A DNA stretch of 14,006 nucleotides, from positions 1 through 14,006 of the forward strand of contig JASUSX010000021.1 of the NCBI GenBank assembly GCA_030445875.1. Reading direction: 5' to 3'. Below are positions 1 to 7,219 of this stretch, piece by piece. A program made the position numbers and the translations under genes. The stretch's first letter is position 1, and each line of letters opens with the position of its first letter. Under the pieces are notes generated by a model. It was not told where the DNA came from. It did not search any database and saw only the letters and a program-made list of their open reading frames with translations. Source of the stretch: Clostridia bacterium (GTDB lineage: Bacteria > Bacillota > DSM-521 > Neomoorellales > Neomoorellaceae).

Positions 1-21
1 GGGTCCACGCCTACATGCCAT
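1..21 (-). CDS. possible start of a downstream gene, truncated by the window edge
   Basis: On the minus strand an ATG at position 21 is preceded by a G-rich stretch (AAGGAGG followed by more G) that could act as a ribosome binding site, although the spacing from the AGGAGG core is long (about 14 bases). Only seven codons are visible (M A C R R G P), so no product can be assigned. In related Clostridia dxs often follows ispA, but these residues do not resemble a typical Dxs start. The call rests only on position and the ribosome binding site. Confidence 0.22.
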
Positions 22-347
22 TGTAGATCGCCCCCCCTCCTTAACTCCCAGCACCAACCCCCGACTGGGCGTCGGCAGCCAGCACCAGGAACTTCATCGT
101 TGTGCCCTTGACGGATTTTTAGGCCCGTCTTCAAAGATGGTGGTCTTGACTAGAATACTGCGCCACCCACCAATAAGGTAGGCAATTAATATTTATTGAC
201 AGGATGTATTATAAGGTATTCGGCCCTAAACAGCAAGCACCATGGCCAGAAGCCCCAGTTGGCCTTAAGCTGCCTGTAACCCTGGCCGCAAGCCTGCCCT
301 GTTATTCCTCGGCGTCCTGCTTCAGGCATCTTAATGCTAGCCTATGC
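22..347. other. intergenic stretch downstream of ispA with no convincing gene
   Basis: This stretch holds no ORF with both a ribosome binding site and recognisable sequence. It contains a candidate minus-strand promoter near 208-236 and a small hairpin at 61-75 (CCGAC / GTCGG arms, 5-base loop). The 8-mer GGTGCTGG occurs twice on the minus strand within 45-95. An inverted repeat AGGCAT...ATGCCT lies at 324-349, at the ispA stop, but it has no following T-run. It is probably the leader of the next minus-strand transcription unit. Confidence 0.5.
208..236 (-). promoter_or_regulatory. candidate sigma-A promoter for the gene beyond the left edge
   Basis: The minus strand reads TTGCTG, 17 bases, TATAAT. 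The -10 box is a perfect consensus, the -35 box matches 3 of 6, and the spacing is ideal. It lies just downstream of ispA and would give a leader of about 180 bases before the possible ATG at 21. The sequence is A+T-rich compared with its surroundings. Confidence 0.4.
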
Positions 348-1241
348 CTAACCTTGCCGGTTGAGAACATAACCAGCCAGGTGGAAGAGGGGATCAGCAG
401 CGGAACCCAGGTTCCTGACAAGGCCCTGGGCCTCCAGGCAGAGCTCCCGGGCTAAGCGCCGCGCCACCTCCAGGCCCAGGCAGGCCGGGTAGGTGGCCTT
501 GCCCCGCGCTGCATCGACGCCGCCCTTTTTACCCATACTCTGGAAATCACCCACAACATCGAGGATATCGTCGGTTATCTGAAAGGCCAGCCCCAGGGCT
601 TCGCCGTAGCGGGTAAGGACAGCCAGCTGTTCCTCATTCCCTCCTCCCAGGATACCGCCCAGGCGCAGGCAGGCACGGATGAGGCTGCCAGTCTTGTGGG
701 CATGGATGTAATTAACTACTTCCAGGGTTGCTGGCTTTCCCTCGGCCTCCATGTCCACCACCTGGCCGCCGATCAGCCCCTGGCTGCCAGCGGCAGCGGC
801 CAGCTCGGCTATGGCCTGCAGAGTTCTGGCCGGGTTAAGGCCGGGCTGGTCCTGGCTCAAGACAGCAAAGGCCCGGGTCAGGAGGGCATCGCCCGCCAGC
901 AGGGCGATGGCTTCGCCAAAGACCTTGTGGCAGGTCAGCCGGCCGCGGCGATAATCGTCGTTATCCATGGCCGGCAGGTCATCATGGATCAGGGAATAAG
1001 TATGGATGAGTTCTACCGCGCAGGCGGCGGGCAGGAGGGGCTCCACCGGGCTGCCCACCGCTTCCCCCGCCGCCAGGACCAGGATGGGCCTCAGGCGTTT
1101 ACCCCCGGCGAACAGGCTATAGCGCATGGCCCTGTGGATAGCCGGGGGGTAACTATCCTCTGCCGGCAGGCTTTCTTCCAGGGCGGCCTGGACCATCTGG
1201 CGCCGGGCGGCCAGGTAGCTTTCAAGCTCCGTAGTTCTCAC
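348..1241 (-). CDS. ispA: farnesyl diphosphate synthase (polyprenyl synthetase family)
   Basis: Class I all-helical prenyltransferase that condenses isopentenyl diphosphate with DMAPP and GPP to make farnesyl diphosphate in the cytosol, feeding undecaprenyl and quinone/carotenoid synthesis. The 297-residue protein has the usual length. It carries AGGKRLRP near residues 45-52 (substrate phosphate binding), the first Asp-rich motif around D87, D88 and D93 (HDDLPAMDNDD), GGQVVDM near 158-164, and the second Asp-rich motif ITDDILD at 222-228. The GTG start overlaps the end of xseB by 20 bp and has no free ribosome binding site of its own, so translation is probably coupled to xseB. Starting there gives a normal N-terminal length before the MRYSLFAGGKR block, while the next in-frame ATG, at residue 16, lacks a ribosome binding site. 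Last gene of the nfnA-to-ispA run. Confidence 0.95.
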   Translation of the reverse strand: MRTTELESYLAARRQMVQAALEESLPAEDSYPPAIHRAMRYSLFAGGKRLRPILVLAAGEAVGSPVEPLLPAACAVELIHTYSLIHDDLPAMDNDDYRRGRLTCHKVFGEAIALLAGDALLTRAFAVLSQDQPGLNPARTLQAIAELAAAAGSQGLIGGQVVDMEAEGKPATLEVVNYIHAHKTGSLIRACLRLGGILGGGNEEQLAVLTRYGEALGLAFQITDDILDVVGDFQSMGKKGGVDAARGKATYPACLGLEVARRLARELCLEAQGLVRNLGSAADPLFHLAGYVLNRQG

Positions 1242-1473
1242 CTCCGGCCAGGTTAATTTCCTTCTCTACTACGTCCCCTTCCTGGATCAGGAGGGCCTGG
1301 AGCTTGCCCTCCACCTCCTGGAGGCGCTGGCGACACAGGCGCACCAGCTTGATCCCTTCCTGGTAGCGGTCCAGGGATTCTTCCAGGGTCAGCCCTTCCC
1401 CCTCCAGGGCGCGGACGATACCCTCCAGTTTCTGCAGGGCCTCTTCAAATTTTAGCTCTTCCCTTGCGGGCAT
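1222..1473 (-). CDS. xseB: exodeoxyribonuclease VII small subunit
   Basis: Small helical subunit of exonuclease VII, which degrades single-stranded DNA in the cytosol in both directions; several XseB copies bind each XseA. The 83-residue length and the FEEALQKLEGIVRALEGE and LEESLDRYQEGIKL segments are typical of the family. It starts at ATG 1473 with a GGAGG ribosome binding site (1484-1488), 38 bases after the xseA stop. Its 3' end overlaps ispA by 20 bp. The xseA-xseB-ispA order is common in Firmicutes. Confidence 0.95.
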   Translation of the reverse strand: MPAREELKFEEALQKLEGIVRALEGEGLTLEESLDRYQEGIKLVRLCRQRLQEVEGKLQALLIQEGDVVEKEINLAGGENYGA

Positions 1474-1511
1474 AACTTTATTTCCTCCATAAGATTGGCC
1501 TCTGATTCCTG

Positions 1512-2768
1512 CTATTTACATGGTTCGCCGGCTGGGGTGGTTACTCCCTGGCAGGCCGGCCCGGCCTTAACATCCTCCACCTGGCACTGCAGGCGCCCCT
1601 GGCTCAAGATAACCTCCACCCTTTCCCCCGGGACCACCTCCTGGCTGACCTTGATGGGGGGACCGCCCCCGGGCCGCCGGCAAACGGCGTAGCCCCGGTT
1701 CAGGATCGCCAGGGGGCTGGCGGCCTCCAGGCGAGCCACCAAGAGCTGCAGGGCCTGTTCCCGGGCCCCGGACTGGCGTTGCCAGGAGGCCAGCAGGCGC
1801 TGTTCCAGGCCGTCCAGGTATTGCTGGCGGTAGTACAGCTCCTGCTGGGGCCGGGCCAGGCCCCGGCTCTTGACCAGCCGCTCCAGCATGGTGCGGGCCA
1901 TCTGCAGGCGGTGCTCGACGCCGCGCCGGGCGCGGGCTGCCAGGAGGGCCAGGCGTTCTTCCAGTTCCGCCCTGACCGGCACGGCCAGTTCGGCTGCTGC
2001 CGAGGGCGTTGGCGCCCGCCGGTCGGCGACCCGGTCAGCCAGGGTAAGGTCCGTCTCGTGCCCTACAGCGGCAATAACGGGCACCGGGCAGGCGTAGATG
2101 GCCCGGGCGACGATTTCCGTGTTAAAGGCACTCAAGTCCTCAGCCGAACCACCGCCGCGGCCGATAATCACTACGTCCACCCGGCCCAGTTTACCCAGCA
2201 GGTCCAGGGCGCGGGCGAGCTCCTGGGGGGCGTTTTCCCCCTGTACGGAAGCCGGGGCCAGGACCAGATCAATACCGGGAAAGCGGCGGCGGCTCACGGT
2301 GACCATATCCCGCAGGGCGGCGCCGCTGGGGGAAGTCACCAGGCCTACCCGGCGGGGCAGGAGGGGCAGGGGCCTTTTGCGGTCCGGGGCAAAAAGACCC
2401 TCCCGCTCCAGGCGGGCCGCCAGTTCCCGGAGGGCCAGGCTGGCCAGGCCCATCCCGGCCGGGAAGACCTCCGCTACATAAAGCTGGTAAACCCCATCGC
2501 GGGGGTAAATGGCTACCTGGCCCCGGGCTATGACCTCCAGGCCGTCCTGGAGGCGCAAATTCAACGCTCGCCCGCGGCCCTGGAACATCACGCAGCGTAA
2601 AGCGGCCACCTGGTCCTTCAGGGTGAAATAGAGGTGCCCTGACGCCGGCCGGCGCAGGTTGGAGACCTCCCCCCGCACCCAGACGTTGGCCAGGTGCCCA
2701 TCGCCGGCTAATAGGCGTTGTAAATAGGCGGTGAGTTCCCTCACCGCCAGGACCCGCTGCCCGGACAC
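1512..2768 (-). CDS. xseA: exodeoxyribonuclease VII large subunit
   Basis: Catalytic subunit of exonuclease VII. The N-terminal ~100 residues form the OB-fold (VWVRGEVSNLRRPASGHLYF), followed by the nuclease domain with the family signatures GRGGGSAEDLSAFN, AVGHETDLTLADRVAD and RAPTPSAAAEL. A long helical region leads to a C-terminal segment with LNRGYAV. At 418 residues it is full length. The GTG start overlaps the folD TAG stop by one base (TAGTG), a classic termination-reinitiation junction, so folD and xseA are very likely co-translated. Confidence 0.95.
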   Translation of the reverse strand: MSGQRVLAVRELTAYLQRLLAGDGHLANVWVRGEVSNLRRPASGHLYFTLKDQVAALRCVMFQGRGRALNLRLQDGLEVIARGQVAIYPRDGVYQLYVAEVFPAGMGLASLALRELAARLEREGLFAPDRKRPLPLLPRRVGLVTSPSGAALRDMVTVSRRRFPGIDLVLAPASVQGENAPQELARALDLLGKLGRVDVVIIGRGGGSAEDLSAFNTEIVARAIYACPVPVIAAVGHETDLTLADRVADRRAPTPSAAAELAVPVRAELEERLALLAARARRGVEHRLQMARTMLERLVKSRGLARPQQELYYRQQYLDGLEQRLLASWQRQSGAREQALQLLVARLEAASPLAILNRGYAVCRRPGGGPPIKVSQEVVPGERVEVILSQGRLQCQVEDVKAGPACQGVTTPAGEPCK

Positions 2769-3610
2769 TAGCGCCGGGCCGCCTCGACTGTATTCTTGAG
2801 CAGCATGGCGATGGTCATGGGGCCGACGCCGCCGGGCACCGGGGTAATCCAGCTGGCTTTCTCGGCGGCACTGGCGAAGTGGACATCGCCCACCAGCTTT
2901 TTCTCGGCTACCCGGTTGATACCTACGTCAATGACTACTGCCCCTTCCTTGATCATATCCCCGGTAATCATTTCCGGCTTGCCCACGGCGGCTACCAGGA
3001 TGTCGGCCTGGCGGCACTCGTCAGCCAGGTTCTGCGTGCGGGAGTGGCAAATGGTTACCGTGGCGTGGCGGGCTAAAAGCATCATGGCCATTGGTTTGCC
3101 CACGATGTTGCTGCGGCCGACGATAACTGCCTTTTTCCCTTTGGGATCAATCCCGGTTTTATCCAGGAGGACCATGCAGCCGTGGGGCGTGCAGGGGTAA
3201 AAGCATTTGTCGCCGATGACGAGATTCCCGACATTGGCCGGCCCGAAACCGTCAACGTCCTTCTCCAGGGCAATGGTGTCAATGACGGTCTTTTCATCGA
3301 TGTGGTCGGGCAGGGGGAGTTGCACCAGGATGCCGTGAATCCGGGGATCGATATTGAGTTGCTTGACCAGGTCCAGTAGTTGAGCCTGGCTGGTTTCAGC
3401 CGGCAGACGGTGGACTACCGAGTGGATGCCGACTTCTTCGCAGGCGCGATGCTTGTTGCGCACATATACCTGGGAAGCCGGGTCGTCGCCGACCAGGACA
3501 ACGGCCAGGCCGGGGGTAATCCCCTGCTTCTTTAGCTGCGCTACTTCCTGCTGGACCTGTTGCCGCACTTCGGCGGCAATCTTTTTGCCGTCCAGTATTT
3601 GGGCTGGCAT
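2768..3610 (-). CDS. folD: bifunctional methylene-THF dehydrogenase / methenyl-THF cyclohydrolase
   Basis: Interconverts 5,10-methylene-THF and 10-formyl-THF in two steps; the dehydrogenase step normally uses NADP. In acetogens this serves the methyl branch of the Wood-Ljungdahl pathway as well as one-carbon biosynthesis. The 280-residue protein has the typical length. Y49 and K53 ([14 protein letters not shown]) correspond to the catalytic Tyr/Lys of the family. GRSNIVGKP marks the Rossmann nucleotide-binding region and PGGVGPMT the C-terminal signature. ATG 3610 has a strong AAGGAGGT at 3618-3625. It lies 45 bases after nfnB, which suggests that NADP(H) made by Nfn and used by FolD is supplied from one transcript. 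Confidence 0.96.
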   Translation of the reverse strand: MPAQILDGKKIAAEVRQQVQQEVAQLKKQGITPGLAVVLVGDDPASQVYVRNKHRACEEVGIHSVVHRLPAETSQAQLLDLVKQLNIDPRIHGILVQLPLPDHIDEKTVIDTIALEKDVDGFGPANVGNLVIGDKCFYPCTPHGCMVLLDKTGIDPKGKKAVIVGRSNIVGKPMAMMLLARHATVTICHSRTQNLADECRQADILVAAVGKPEMITGDMIKEGAVVIDVGINRVAEKKLVGDVHFASAAEKASWITPVPGGVGPMTIAMLLKNTVEAARR

Positions 3611-3631
3611 GGTAAAAACCTCCTTGAAATG

Positions 3632-3653
3632 AGCGTAGGGTGCTTGCTACGCT
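3632..3653 (-). other. intercistronic hairpin between nfnB and folD
   Basis: Perfect 7-bp inverted repeat (AGCGTAG / CTACGCT) with an 8-base loop, directly after the nfnB stop and before the folD ribosome binding site. No T-run follows, so it is not an intrinsic terminator. It may be an RNA stability or processing element that sets different levels of nfnAB and folD message, but that role is inferred. Confidence 0.45.
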
Positions 3654-3655
3654 TC

Positions 3656-5047
3656 TTATTTCTCCCGTAAATACTTGTCAATGGCCCGGGCGGCGGCTTT
3701 GCCGGCACCCATGGCCAGGATGACCGTTGCGGCCCCGGTGACGATGTCGCCGCCGGCGAAGACGCCCTTCCGCGAGGTAGCGCCGGTGGCCTCGTCGGCG
3801 GCAATGGTGCCTTTGCGGGTGAGTTCCAAGCCCGGGGTTGTCTGCAGTACCAGGGGGTTGGGACCCTGGCCGATGGCTATTACTACTGTATCGATCGGCA
3901 TTTCGTACTCGGAACCGGGGATAGGCACTGGCCGCCGGCGGCCCGAGGCGTCCGGCTCGCCCAATTCAAAGCGCTGGCAGGTCATCCCCGTGACCACACC
4001 CCGGTCATCACCGTAGAACTTGACCGGACTGGTCAGGAGGTGGAACTGCACCCCTTCCTCCTCAGCGTGTTCGATCTCTTCCTTCCGGGCCGGCATCTCG
4101 GCGGCGGAACGGCGGTAAACGATATATGATTCCTCCGCTCCCAGGCGCAGAGCCGTACGGGCTGCGTCCATGGCCACGTTGCCAGCGCCGATAACGGCCA
4201 CCCGCCGGCCTACCTTAATGGGGGTGGCATAGCGGGGGAAGAGGTAGGCCTTCATCAGGTTGGTCCGGGTGAGGAATTCGTTGGCCGAGTAAACGCCCAG
4301 CAGGTTTTCCCCGGGGATGCCCATAAAGTGGGGCAGGCCCGCGCCGGTGCCGATAAAGACGGCGTCGTAACCATTCTCTAGCAGCTCGTCCACCGTGGTC
4401 AGCTTGCCCACCACGGCGTTGGTCCGGATCTCCACTCCCAGGCGGCGTATGGTATCGATCTCCTGCTGCACGATCTTCTTGGGTAAACGAAACTCGGGAA
4501 TACCATACATCAAGACGCCACCGGGGACATGGAGGGCTTCCAAGACCGTCACCTGGTGCCCCATACGGGCCAGGTCGGCAGCTGCCGTCAGCCCGGCCGG
4601 GCCGGAACCGATGACCGCTACCTTGAAGCCGCTCGCCGGTGCTTTTTCCATACCGGACGGTTCACCTTTGGCCAGCTGGTAGTCAGCCAGGTAGCGCTCC
4701 AGGCGGCCGATACCTACCGGCTCGTGTTTTTTAGCCAGGGTGCAGTATTTCTCGCACTGGCTCTCCTGGGGGCAGACCCGGCCGCAGATGGCCGGCAGGT
4801 TGTTCTTTTCCTTGATTTTGTTTATGGCGCCGTCAAAATCCTGCTCCTTCAACCGGGCGATAAAGGCCGGGATATCCACTTCTACCGGGCAACCCTGGCG
4901 GCAGGGGGACTTTTTACACTGCAGGCAGCGCTCCGCCTCAGCCAGGGCCATCTCCCGGGTATACCCCCGGGCCACTTCGTTAAAGTTATGGATCCGTTCT
5001 TTCGGATCCTGGGATGGCATAGGCGTCTTTTTGGGGTTTAATGGCAT
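3656..5047 (-). CDS. nfnB: NADH-dependent reduced ferredoxin:NADP+ oxidoreductase, subunit B
   Basis: Large subunit of the electron-bifurcating Nfn complex (NADH + 2 NADP+ + 2 reduced ferredoxin <-> NAD+ + 2 NADPH + 2 oxidised ferredoxin), cytosolic and related to the GltD small subunit of glutamate synthase. The N-terminus has two four-cysteine sets, near 41-53 (CLQCKKSPCRQGC) and 88-102 (CGRVCPQESQCEKYC), for [4Fe-4S] clusters. A FAD dinucleotide-binding fold follows (VIGSGPAGLTAAADLARMG, ~130), then a second one for NADPH (RVAVIGAGNVAMDAAR). The C-terminal GGDIVTGAATVILAMGAGK is the FAD signature. I chose ATG 5047 (463 aa) over the TTG at 5053 because GGGAGGTGA ends right before the TTG, giving good spacing only to the ATG. 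It overlaps the nfnA end by 10 bp. A stand-alone glutamate synthase small subunit is less likely, because nfnA is adjacent and no gltA/gltB-type large subunit is nearby. Confidence 0.93.
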   Translation of the reverse strand: MPLNPKKTPMPSQDPKERIHNFNEVARGYTREMALAEAERCLQCKKSPCRQGCPVEVDIPAFIARLKEQDFDGAINKIKEKNNLPAICGRVCPQESQCEKYCTLAKKHEPVGIGRLERYLADYQLAKGEPSGMEKAPASGFKVAVIGSGPAGLTAAADLARMGHQVTVLEALHVPGGVLMYGIPEFRLPKKIVQQEIDTIRRLGVEIRTNAVVGKLTTVDELLENGYDAVFIGTGAGLPHFMGIPGENLLGVYSANEFLTRTNLMKAYLFPRYATPIKVGRRVAVIGAGNVAMDAARTALRLGAEESYIVYRRSAAEMPARKEEIEHAEEEGVQFHLLTSPVKFYGDDRGVVTGMTCQRFELGEPDASGRRRPVPIPGSEYEMPIDTVVIAIGQGPNPLVLQTTPGLELTRKGTIAADEATGATSRKGVFAGGDIVTGAATVILAMGAGKAAARAIDKYLREK

Positions 5048-5877
5048 TTGCAATCACCTCCCTCGTGGGCCGCCAGGATTCTCTGCTCTTCATCCTTATA
5101 CATGTTCATCCGCCGCAGGGCCAGCTGCCAGTCAACCTGGTGGCCGTCAAATTCCGGCCCGTCCACGCAGGCAAACTTGGTCTCCCCGCCGACGCTGACC
5201 CGGCAGGCACCGCACATACCGGTGCCATCGACCATGATGGGGTTCATGCTGACGATAGTTGGCACCCCAAAAGGCCGGGTAGTTTCCGCCACGGCCCGCA
5301 TCATGACCACCGGGCCGATGCCCCAGACCCTGGCGACGTTGCCTTTCTCCTCCAGGACTTGCTTTAACAGGTCGGTGACAAAGCCGTGGTGGCCGTAACT
5401 GCCATCATCAGTGGCCACCAGGAGCTCGTCGGACACGGCCCTCATTTTATCTTCCCAGATCAGGAGCTCCTTCGTCCGGGCACCGATGATCGAGATTACC
5501 TCATTGCCGGCTTCCTTCAGGGCTCGGGCAATAGGGTAAACCGGGGCTACGCCGACACCACCGCCGACGCAGATTACCCGGCCGTAGTTTTCAATCTCCG
5601 ACGGCTGTCCCAGGGGGCCGACAAAGTCGGCCAGGCCATCACCGGCCTCCAGGGCTCCCAGGCGCTGGGTAGTGTAACCCACCTCCTGGAATATAGTGGT
5701 GATGGTACCCCGGCTACGGTTAAAATCGGCAATAGTTAAGGGGATACGTTCCCCTTCTTCATCCAGGCGGAGGATAATGAATTGACCGGCCCGGGCTTTA
5801 GCGGCCACTGCCGGGGCTTCGACCTCCATGAGCTTGATGACCGGCGACATGACTTCTTTCTTGACAATACGATACAA
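5038..5877 (-). CDS. nfnA: NADH-dependent reduced ferredoxin:NADP+ oxidoreductase, subunit A
   Basis: Small Nfn subunit carrying a FAD, the NAD(H) site and a [2Fe-2S] cluster; the FAD domain resembles ferredoxin-NADP reductases and dihydroorotate dehydrogenase PyrK. The order is an FAD-binding barrel (to ~100, with RIPLTIAD and GPLG), a NAD-binding region (VGGGVGVAPVYPIARAL), then the cluster region GTGMCGACRVSVGG with C222, C225 and C237. D217 sits five residues before C222, matching the Asp ligand known from the Thermotoga NfnA structure. The protein is 279 aa and ends in an extra CKCH. The start is TTG with two purine-rich ribosome-binding stretches at 5882-5895; no in-frame ATG gives a better N-terminus, and MYRIVKKE is family-like. 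First gene of the operon, divergent from the MFS gene. Confidence 0.93.
   Translation of the reverse strand: MYRIVKKEVMSPVIKLMEVEAPAVAAKARAGQFIILRLDEEGERIPLTIADFNRSRGTITTIFQEVGYTTQRLGALEAGDGLADFVGPLGQPSEIENYGRVICVGGGVGVAPVYPIARALKEAGNEVISIIGARTKELLIWEDKMRAVSDELLVATDDGSYGHHGFVTDLLKQVLEEKGNVARVWGIGPVVMMRAVAETTRPFGVPTIVSMNPIMVDGTGMCGACRVSVGGETKFACVDGPEFDGHQVDWQLALRRMNMYKDEEQRILAAHEGGDCKCH
5054..5062 (-). promoter_or_regulatory. ribosome binding site that fixes the nfnB start
   Basis: GGGAGGTGA lies inside the last codons of nfnA. It abuts a TTG and stands 6 bases before ATG 5047, which favours the ATG as the nfnB start and implies coupling of nfnB to nfnA translation. Confidence 0.7.
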
Positions 5878-5925
5878 TGCTCTCCTCTACCTCCTCTTTT
5901 AGGAAACATAAAAGAATAAAGACTG

Positions 5926-5941
5926 GCAGTTACATAACTGC
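5926..5941. promoter_or_regulatory. palindromic candidate operator upstream of nfnA
   Basis: The 16-bp sequence GCAGTTACATAACTGC is a perfect inverted repeat with 7-bp arms and a 2-base centre, about 50 bases before the nfnA start. No convincing sigma-A promoter was found for nfnA in this 160-base divergent region (the best is TTAATA, 17 bases, TATGTA, whose -10 lies in the palindrome). The site could bind a regulator of the nfn-folD operon, but the regulator is unknown. Confidence 0.4.
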
Positions 5942-5983
5942 ATAAGTATTCGCTATTAAGGCCCATATTCCTGCTAAAAATCC

Positions 5984-6012
5984 TTGACCGTTACCGGGCC
6001 CCGGTTTATGAT
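5984..6012 (+). promoter_or_regulatory. sigma-A promoter of the MFS transporter gene
   Basis: TTGACC, 17 bases, TATGAT: both boxes match the consensus at 5 of 6 positions with ideal spacing, 26 bases before the GTG start. The spacer contains a short dyad (ACCGG-GCC-CCGGT, 5993-6005), which could be an operator but may be chance in G+C-rich DNA. Confidence 0.75.
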
Positions 6013-6037
6013 AGGATGAGATTGGGGGTTATACACT

Positions 6038-7219
6038 GTGGAGAGATACATCCTGTACTTACTCAGCCTCGGGCACCTGGTTACCGATGTTAATCAGGGC
6101 CTTTTGCCTATTTTCCTGTCATTATACAAAGAACAGTACGGTCTCACTTACCTGGCCACGGGCTTCATCGTTTCCCTGGCTACCATTAGTTCCTCTGTCA
6201 TCCAGCCCCTTTTTGGCTATCTCTCGGACCGCTATCAGCTACGCTGGTTGCTGCCAGCCGGCTGTTTGCTGGCCGGCCTGGGCATGGCTGCTGCAGGCAT
6301 GGCCCCCACCTATTCCATGCTGATAACCGCCGTCTTTATTAGCGGCCTGGGGGTGGCCTCCTACCACCCGGAGGCTTCCAAATCAGCCCATTATGTCAGC
6401 GGCCCCCTGCGGGCCAGTTCCATGGCCATCTTTTCCGTGGGCGGCAACCTGGGGTTCGGCCTGGGGCCTATAGTCGCCTCCTTTATCCTGGGCCACGGCG
6501 GGCTCAAGGCCTCCTGGTTACTGCTCATCCCTACCACCCTTACTGTAATCCTTCTGGCCCGCGCCTTGCCGGCCATTGGCCGGGCTATGGCTGAACGCCG
6601 GCTGACCACGGCGGCCGCCGCCGGCCCGGGGAGCCTCAACGACCGCCGTTCCTCCCAGCGGGCGATTATCCTGCTGGTCCTGGTCGTAATCATGCGTTCC
6701 TGGCTGCAAAACGGCCTCACCTATTATATACCCTTTTACTACTTGAACTACCTGCACGGGGACGCGGCCTTCGCCAGCACAATGCTTTCTATCTTCCTGG
6801 TAGCCGGAGCGGTGGGCACCCTGGTGGGCAGCCGGCTGGCTGATTACCTGGGGGCGAAAAAGATGATCATCATCTCCATGCTGGTCCTCATCCCGCTGGT
6901 TATAGCCTTCCCCTATATCCAGGGCTTATGGGTGGGCCTGCTGCTCGCTGTCAGCGGCTTTGCCCTGGTTTCCACCTTTGCCCCGGCCATTGTCCTCGCC
7001 CAGGCCATCATGCCCCAGCATGTTGGCATGGCCTCGGGGCTAATCATCGGCTTTGCCATTGGCGTCGGCGGCCTGGGCGTCTTTCTCTTAGGCGGTATCG
7101 CCGACGCCATGGGCGTCCCCTTTGTCATCCAGTTGATGGCCATCATCCCGGCTATCGCCGCTGCCTTCGCTCTACCGCTACCTGACCTGCGCCAGCAGGT
7201 AGCCCCGGGCCGACATTAA
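6038..7219 (+). CDS. MFS transporter, fosmidomycin-resistance (Fsr)-like
   Basis: Inner-membrane major facilitator of 393 residues with about 12 hydrophobic helices and a polar central loop (about residues 185-210, ERRLTTAAAAG...RRSSQR). The N-terminus (GHLVTDVNQGLLPIFL) and SSSVIQPLFGYLSDR (loop 2-3 MFS motif) resemble the Fsr family, whose E. coli member exports fosmidomycin; the true substrate here is unknown. It starts at GTG with GGGGG 9 bases upstream and has its own promoter. It is the only plus-strand gene in the window, divergent from nfnA and convergent with the TsaD paralogue, whose stop it overlaps by 3-4 bases. The family is well supported, the substrate is not. Confidence 0.88.
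   Translation: MERYILYLLSLGHLVTDVNQGLLPIFLSLYKEQYGLTYLATGFIVSLATISSSVIQPLFGYLSDRYQLRWLLPAGCLLAGLGMAAAGMAPTYSMLITAVFISGLGVASYHPEASKSAHYVSGPLRASSMAIFSVGGNLGFGLGPIVASFILGHGGLKASWLLLIPTTLTVILLARALPAIGRAMAERRLTTAAAAGPGSLNDRRSSQRAIILLVLVVIMRSWLQNGLTYYIPFYYLNYLHGDAAFASTMLSIFLVAGAVGTLVGSRLADYLGAKKMIIISMLVLIPLVIAFPYIQGLWVGLLLAVSGFALVSTFAPAIVLAQAIMPQHVGMASGLIIGFAIGVGGLGVFLLGGIADAMGVPFVIQLMAIIPAIAAAFALPLPDLRQQVAPGRH

Noticed and set aside
41..97. 18-codon minus-strand ORF (MKFLVLAADAQS)
   Set aside because: No ribosome binding site and too short to support; a leader-peptide role would be speculation.
2..178. Plus-strand frame open from the window edge, 58 codons
   Set aside because: No start or family resemblance visible, and low-complexity Pro/Ser-rich content; probably chance.
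196..201. Perfect TTGACA on the plus strand
   Set aside because: No -10 box at 16-18 bases downstream and no plus-strand gene to serve.
186..329. 47-codon minus-strand ORF right after ispA (starts MPEAGRRG)
   Set aside because: No ribosome binding site, Trp/Cys-rich nonsense-like composition, and a candidate promoter inside it.
204..455. Plus-strand open frame of 83 codons
   Set aside because: No ribosome binding site or recognisable family, and it runs into the antisense of ispA; composition is unlike the real genes.
696..1256. Long plus-strand frames opposite ispA and xseA (also 1779-2600, 4529-5041)
   Set aside because: Antisense shadows in G+C-rich coding DNA; the minus-strand products are clear family members.
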